A DNA stretch of 17,481 bases, taken from the NCBI GenBank assembly GCA_046705285.1, contig JBJKQK010000156.1:1-17481 (forward strand), written 5' to 3'. Position 1 is the first letter of the stretch; each line of letters starts with the position of its first letter. This stretch comes from SCRD01 sp046705285. Lineage in GTDB: Bacteria; Acidobacteriota; Terriglobia; UBA7540. Under the pieces are notes generated by a model. It was not told the origin of the DNA and searched no databases. It saw only the letters and a program-made list of their open reading frames with translations. Position numbers and translations under genes: made by a program. Below are positions 14,701-17,481 of this stretch, one piece after another.

Positions 14701-16029
14701 ATGGAGAAAATGAAACACGGAAAGCCAGCCTCAAAAGGAGGAACACCCCTCCGAAGCGAACCGCTTCCACTCGAGTTTCCAGGTGCGCACTATTTTGACC
14801 AGGAAGAAGTGGACGCCGTTGTCCGAGTCCTGACGACCCGCTCGCCCTTCCGCTATTACGGGTTGGAGCCCCAGCACGAAACGGAAAACTTTGAGAAAGA
14901 ATTCGCCAGCTTTCTGGGAGTTCCTCATGCGGTGGCAGTCAGCAGCGGGACCGGCGCGCTGCACGTGGCCCTCTCGGCTCTGGGAGTTGGGCCTGGGCAG
15001 GAGGTCATCATTCCCGCCTACATGTGGGTTTCAGTGATTGCGGCGGTCGTGAACCATGGCGCGATTCCTGTGCTGGCGGACATCGATGAGACCTTCGGGC
15101 TCAATCCGGCTGCGGTAGAAAAGCAGATCACTCCGCGCACTGCGGGAATTATCGTGGTCCACATGAGCGGAGCCCCGGCCAACATCAAGGAAGTCCGCAA
15201 AATAGCCAATGCGCATCAACTCTTCCTGATGGAAGACTGCGCGCAGTGTTGCGGAGGGCGTGTCGAAGGCCAGCCGGTGGGAACATTTGGGGACATGGGC
15301 GTCTTCAGCTTCCAGCTGAACAAGAACATGACGGCCGGTGAGGGGGGCTGCGTCGTCACCCATGACGAGCGACTCTGGCAGCGTGCCGTTGCCGCCCAGG
15401 ATCTCGGCTACCCCCGCGACAGCGAGGGCCGACTGATTCAGAACGATCCCTCCCTTCGCCTGTGGGGACGGGGCTACCGGATGGACGAAATGCGCGCAGC
15501 CGTCCTGCGAGTCCAGTTGCGCAAGCTTCCTCGGATCATTGAATCCATGCATAGGAGCAAATACCGCATCCGAAAAGCTCTGGAACAATTCCCCCAGGTA
15601 CAACTGCGGAGAATCGTGGATCAGGCAGGCGACACAGGATGCTTCCTGATAACAACGTACTCGGACAATAAGACGGCACAGGAGGTATGCGGCGCGCTGC
15701 GGGCGGAAGGCATCGTAACCTACCCGGAGGGCCTGTCCAACATTGTCATGACCGACTGGGGACTGCACCTTTACACCAACAATACAAGCCTCCGGCAACG
15801 CTCCAGCACCGACGCCAGGGGTTTTCCCTGGAATCTCACCGAAAACTCGGAATCGCATCCGAACTACGAGCCAGGGGCCTGCCCGGTAGCCGACGGCCTT
15901 TTCCAGCGAAGCATTATTATCGCCATTCCTTCCCGCCTCACAGCGCAGGACGAGGACGACATCATCCGCGCCTTCGAAAAGACCCTTAATGTGCCTCGCG
16001 GTACTTTAGGGCAAGGCACTGCAGTGTGA
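14701..16029 (+). CDS. DegT/DnrJ/EryC1-family PLP-dependent aminotransferase
   Basis: 442 residues. The ATG is preceded by GGGAGGA (14688-14694) six bases upstream, so the start is secure. Fold-type I PLP enzyme of the sugar-aminotransferase family: SSGTGALHVALSALGVGPG (81-99) at the phosphate-binding end, IIPAYMWVS (103-111), MEDCAQ with D179 for the pyridine nitrogen, and SFQLNKNMTAGEGG (203-216) with K208 as the expected Schiff-base lysine. Family members aminate nucleotide-linked keto-sugars or, in other branches (AHBA synthase, StsC-type), cyclitols; the family also contains regulators and dehydratases. The Lys is present, so catalysis is plausible. There are no sugar-nucleotide or antibiotic genes nearby; the neighbours are glycoside-hydrolase genes, so the substrate is open. 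The C-terminus ends with a poorly conserved tail after IIRAFEKTL. Confidence 0.9.
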   Translation: MEKMKHGKPASKGGTPLRSEPLPLEFPGAHYFDQEEVDAVVRVLTTRSPFRYYGLEPQHETENFEKEFASFLGVPHAVAVSSGTGALHVALSALGVGPGQEVIIPAYMWVSVIAAVVNHGAIPVLADIDETFGLNPAAVEKQITPRTAGIIVVHMSGAPANIKEVRKIANAHQLFLMEDCAQCCGGRVEGQPVGTFGDMGVFSFQLNKNMTAGEGGCVVTHDERLWQRAVAAQDLGYPRDSEGRLIQNDPSLRLWGRGYRMDEMRAAVLRVQLRKLPRIIESMHRSKYRIRKALEQFPQVQLRRIVDQAGDTGCFLITTYSDNKTAQEVCGALRAEGIVTYPEGLSNIVMTDWGLHLYTNNTSLRQRSSTDARGFPWNLTENSESHPNYEPGACPVADGLFQRSIIIAIPSRLTAQDEDDIIRAFEKTLNVPRGTLGQGTAV

Positions 16030-16225
16030 GAATCCCGGCAAGAATCAGCATAAACTTGCTTCGCGATTCTGCGGCTTGCAAGCTTCAAATGGCCAATCCG
16101 CCTTGTAGCTAATCGCGGGTTTGCCCTTTGCAGGAAAGCAAGCGGTGCGCTCGCAGGAATTGGTCCGCCAAAGCCCAACGGCACAAGACCGGCGGCGTGG
16201 CTGGCAGCCCGGATCTCCGAATGCC
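16030..16225. other. Convergent intergenic region
   Basis: 196 bases between two genes facing each other. A weak hairpin pairs AGAATC (16041-16046) with GATTCT (16065-16070), and a perfect 10-base palindrome GCTTGCAAGC lies at 16074-16083. Neither has a clear T-tract; one may serve as a shared terminator. Confidence 0.3.
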
Positions 16226-17481
16226 TCACTCATATTCCAGCAGAGCCATCGCCATCATTTCAAAAGGCTGGACGCGAAACTCCACATAAGGGCCAACCGT
16301 TTTGAACGCGACCGCTTTGCCCTCTGGAACCATGCGTACACCGGAAGCTCTTCGGCCGGAAGGTACCATCACGCGGACGGTAGCCTCAAGCGCAATGGGT
16401 GGAAGCTCCCACTCCATGTTCAGAAGGCTGACCAACAAACGGCGTTTGGAGGGCTGGTGGAACAAGGTCATCTCAACGGATTCATGTGCGTCGAGCTGGA
16501 AATGATAGGGCCCCGGGAGTACTCGGCGCAGTAACGACAGCACGACTTTGGAGTTCACGGCATTGTCGCCGGATTCGATTGGCGCAGCCAGCCAGATCGC
16601 CTTTCCGCGACCGAACGGATGCACGACGATGGCTGGATCGGTTCCTGGTGTCGGGGCTGGCGGGTTGTTCCAGATCTGAGCGAAACGAACATTGAGGCAA
16701 TTGCCGACTTGCGGGTCGACGAAGGGCAGTGTCACGGTCGCCAGCACCTGCGCACCTGAAAGCGCTTCGGCATGGACCATCGGCCCTGGGAAGCTGAGGG
16801 CGTCCTGGGGCCAGATGGCCTTTTTCATCTCACTATCCCGAGGAGAAAAGTAGGTCCACGTGGTTCCCATGGTCCCTTTGTAATGCACCCCCAGGACATC
16901 CTCCAACAGAAACTTGGGGCCACCGGAACCGATGCGGTTTATTGAGGAAGGCCCGGACGCATACAAGACGCCTCCGTTCCTGACGAAATTGCGGAAGCTG
17001 CCGGCTTGATCTTCCGTCATTTCCAGCACGTTGGGAACAATCGCCGCGCGAAAATTATCCAACTGGTCCAGATTAACGTTGGTTACAACGCCGTACGGAA
17101 TGTGGGCCTGGCGGAGAATCCGAGCTGCACCAATCACGCCACCCAGATGGGGTGGCTGGCCTCTCTTCTGCTTGTCCACGTGGACACCGTTGTCTGCGGG
17201 GTTGTACATCGATTCTTTGTCATAGTAGATCGCCACATCGGCAAGCATGTCGCCGCCCAGAAAAGGCTCGTAAGGGGCTCGCCTGGCGTTCACCTTCCCG
17301 AGAAAATCGTAGACATTGGGATTCAGTCTTCCCTCAGGGCTGATCGAATCAATGACAAGATTTGCCGCGGAATGGAGGGTGGCAACGAAAGAGGAATCCA
17401 GCAAGGCATTGAAAGGCTTGGTGGTCTCGAAGTCGTGGAGATTCATCGTTCGCGACGTCATGAACTCAAATGGCCGCGTGC
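16226..17481 (-). CDS. Glycoside-hydrolase-like protein with trimerisation-type GATase domain, N-terminus beyond the window
   Basis: The frame stays open through the right edge: upstream of the Met at 17461 it reads TRPFEF without a stop, so the gene is 5'-truncated and this Met is probably internal. Numbering from that Met: residues ~1-65 look like the end of a TIM barrel (TSRTMNLHDFE, then VATLHSAANLVIDSISPEGR), followed by PFLGGDMLADVAIYYDKESM (67-86) opening a Rossmann-like GATase domain with DNFRAAIVPNVLEM and NFVRNGGVLYASGPSS (158-173), similar to the galactosidase trimerisation domain. The C-terminal ~110 residues are beta-rich (ESVEMTLFHQP to YVEFRVQPFEMMAMALLEYE). Architecture fits GH42/GH151-like or related uncharacterised hydrolases acting on galactosides or fucosides. 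Catalytic residues, if present, lie mostly outside the window. Convergent with the aminotransferase gene. Confidence 0.75.
   Translation of the reverse strand, partial: TRPFEFMTSRTMNLHDFETTKPFNALLDSSFVATLHSAANLVIDSISPEGRLNPNVYDFLGKVNARRAPYEPFLGGDMLADVAIYYDKESMYNPADNGVHVDKQKRGQPPHLGGVIGAARILRQAHIPYGVVTNVNLDQLDNFRAAIVPNVLEMTEDQAGSFRNFVRNGGVLYASGPSSINRIGSGGPKFLLEDVLGVHYKGTMGTTWTYFSPRDSEMKKAIWPQDALSFPGPMVHAEALSGAQVLATVTLPFVDPQVGNCLNVRFAQIWNNPPAPTPGTDPAIVVHPFGRGKAIWLAAPIESGDNAVNSKVVLSLLRRVLPGPYHFQLDAHESVEMTLFHQPSKRRLLVSLLNMEWELPPIALEATVRVMVPSGRRASGVRMVPEGKAVAFKTVGPYVEFRVQPFEMMAMALLEYE

Noticed and set aside
14588..14713. 41-codon frame between GH3 and the aminotransferase
   Set aside because: No ribosome binding site; it overlaps the secure start of the aminotransferase and resembles nothing known.
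15031..15858. 275-codon minus-strand frame opposite the aminotransferase
   Set aside because: Fully antisense to a strongly conserved PLP enzyme; no motif.

Overview
The window is about 17.5 kb of moderately GC-rich bacterial chromosome. The gene content suggests a heterotrophic soil-type bacterium, most likely Acidobacteriota: an actinobacterial-style single-chain cytochrome b with PDWY instead of PEWY, a CtaG-type oxidase assembly protein, a Tat-exported DUF362 protein, and several carbohydrate-active proteins with galactosidase-trimerisation-like domains. This taxonomic call is inference from gene families; no rRNA or other marker is present. I found no tRNA, rRNA, CRISPR array, intact insertion sequence or prophage gene.

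Left part (1-4029, + strand): respiration. The 3' part of a qcrB-like cytochrome b is followed, after a 313-bp gap with an imperfect palindrome, by a 776-residue protein that fuses a CtaG copper-insertion domain to a CcoG/NapH-like membrane polyferredoxin. A small membrane-anchored periplasmic protein with a YtkA/FixH-like domain overlaps its stop codon by one base. The pairing of a polyferredoxin with a FixH/YtkA-like protein recalls ccoG-ccoH. I read it as a copper reduction and delivery module for a cytochrome oxidase.

Middle part (4547-9912, - strand): read in the direction of transcription, an ApbE-family flavin transferase, a 602-bp gap with no convincing gene, a glycoside-hydrolase-like protein without catalytic assignment, a Tat-exported DUF362 protein, and a secreted galactose-mutarotase-like protein. 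The last three are probably one transcription unit. The role of this group is unknown.

Right part: a PuuP-like APC amino acid/polyamine permease (-) diverges from a secreted GH3 protein (+). A perfect TTGACA box and an orphan, near-ideal Shine-Dalgarno sequence lie between them. The GH3 protein lacks the family's Lys-His pair and has Glu where the nucleophile Asp is expected. It is followed on the same strand by a DegT/DnrJ/EryC1-type PLP aminotransferase. The window ends inside a convergent (-) gene for a large glycoside-hydrolase-like protein whose GATase-like domain resembles that of the 6911-8257 protein. Together these suggest plant or microbial polysaccharide turnover.
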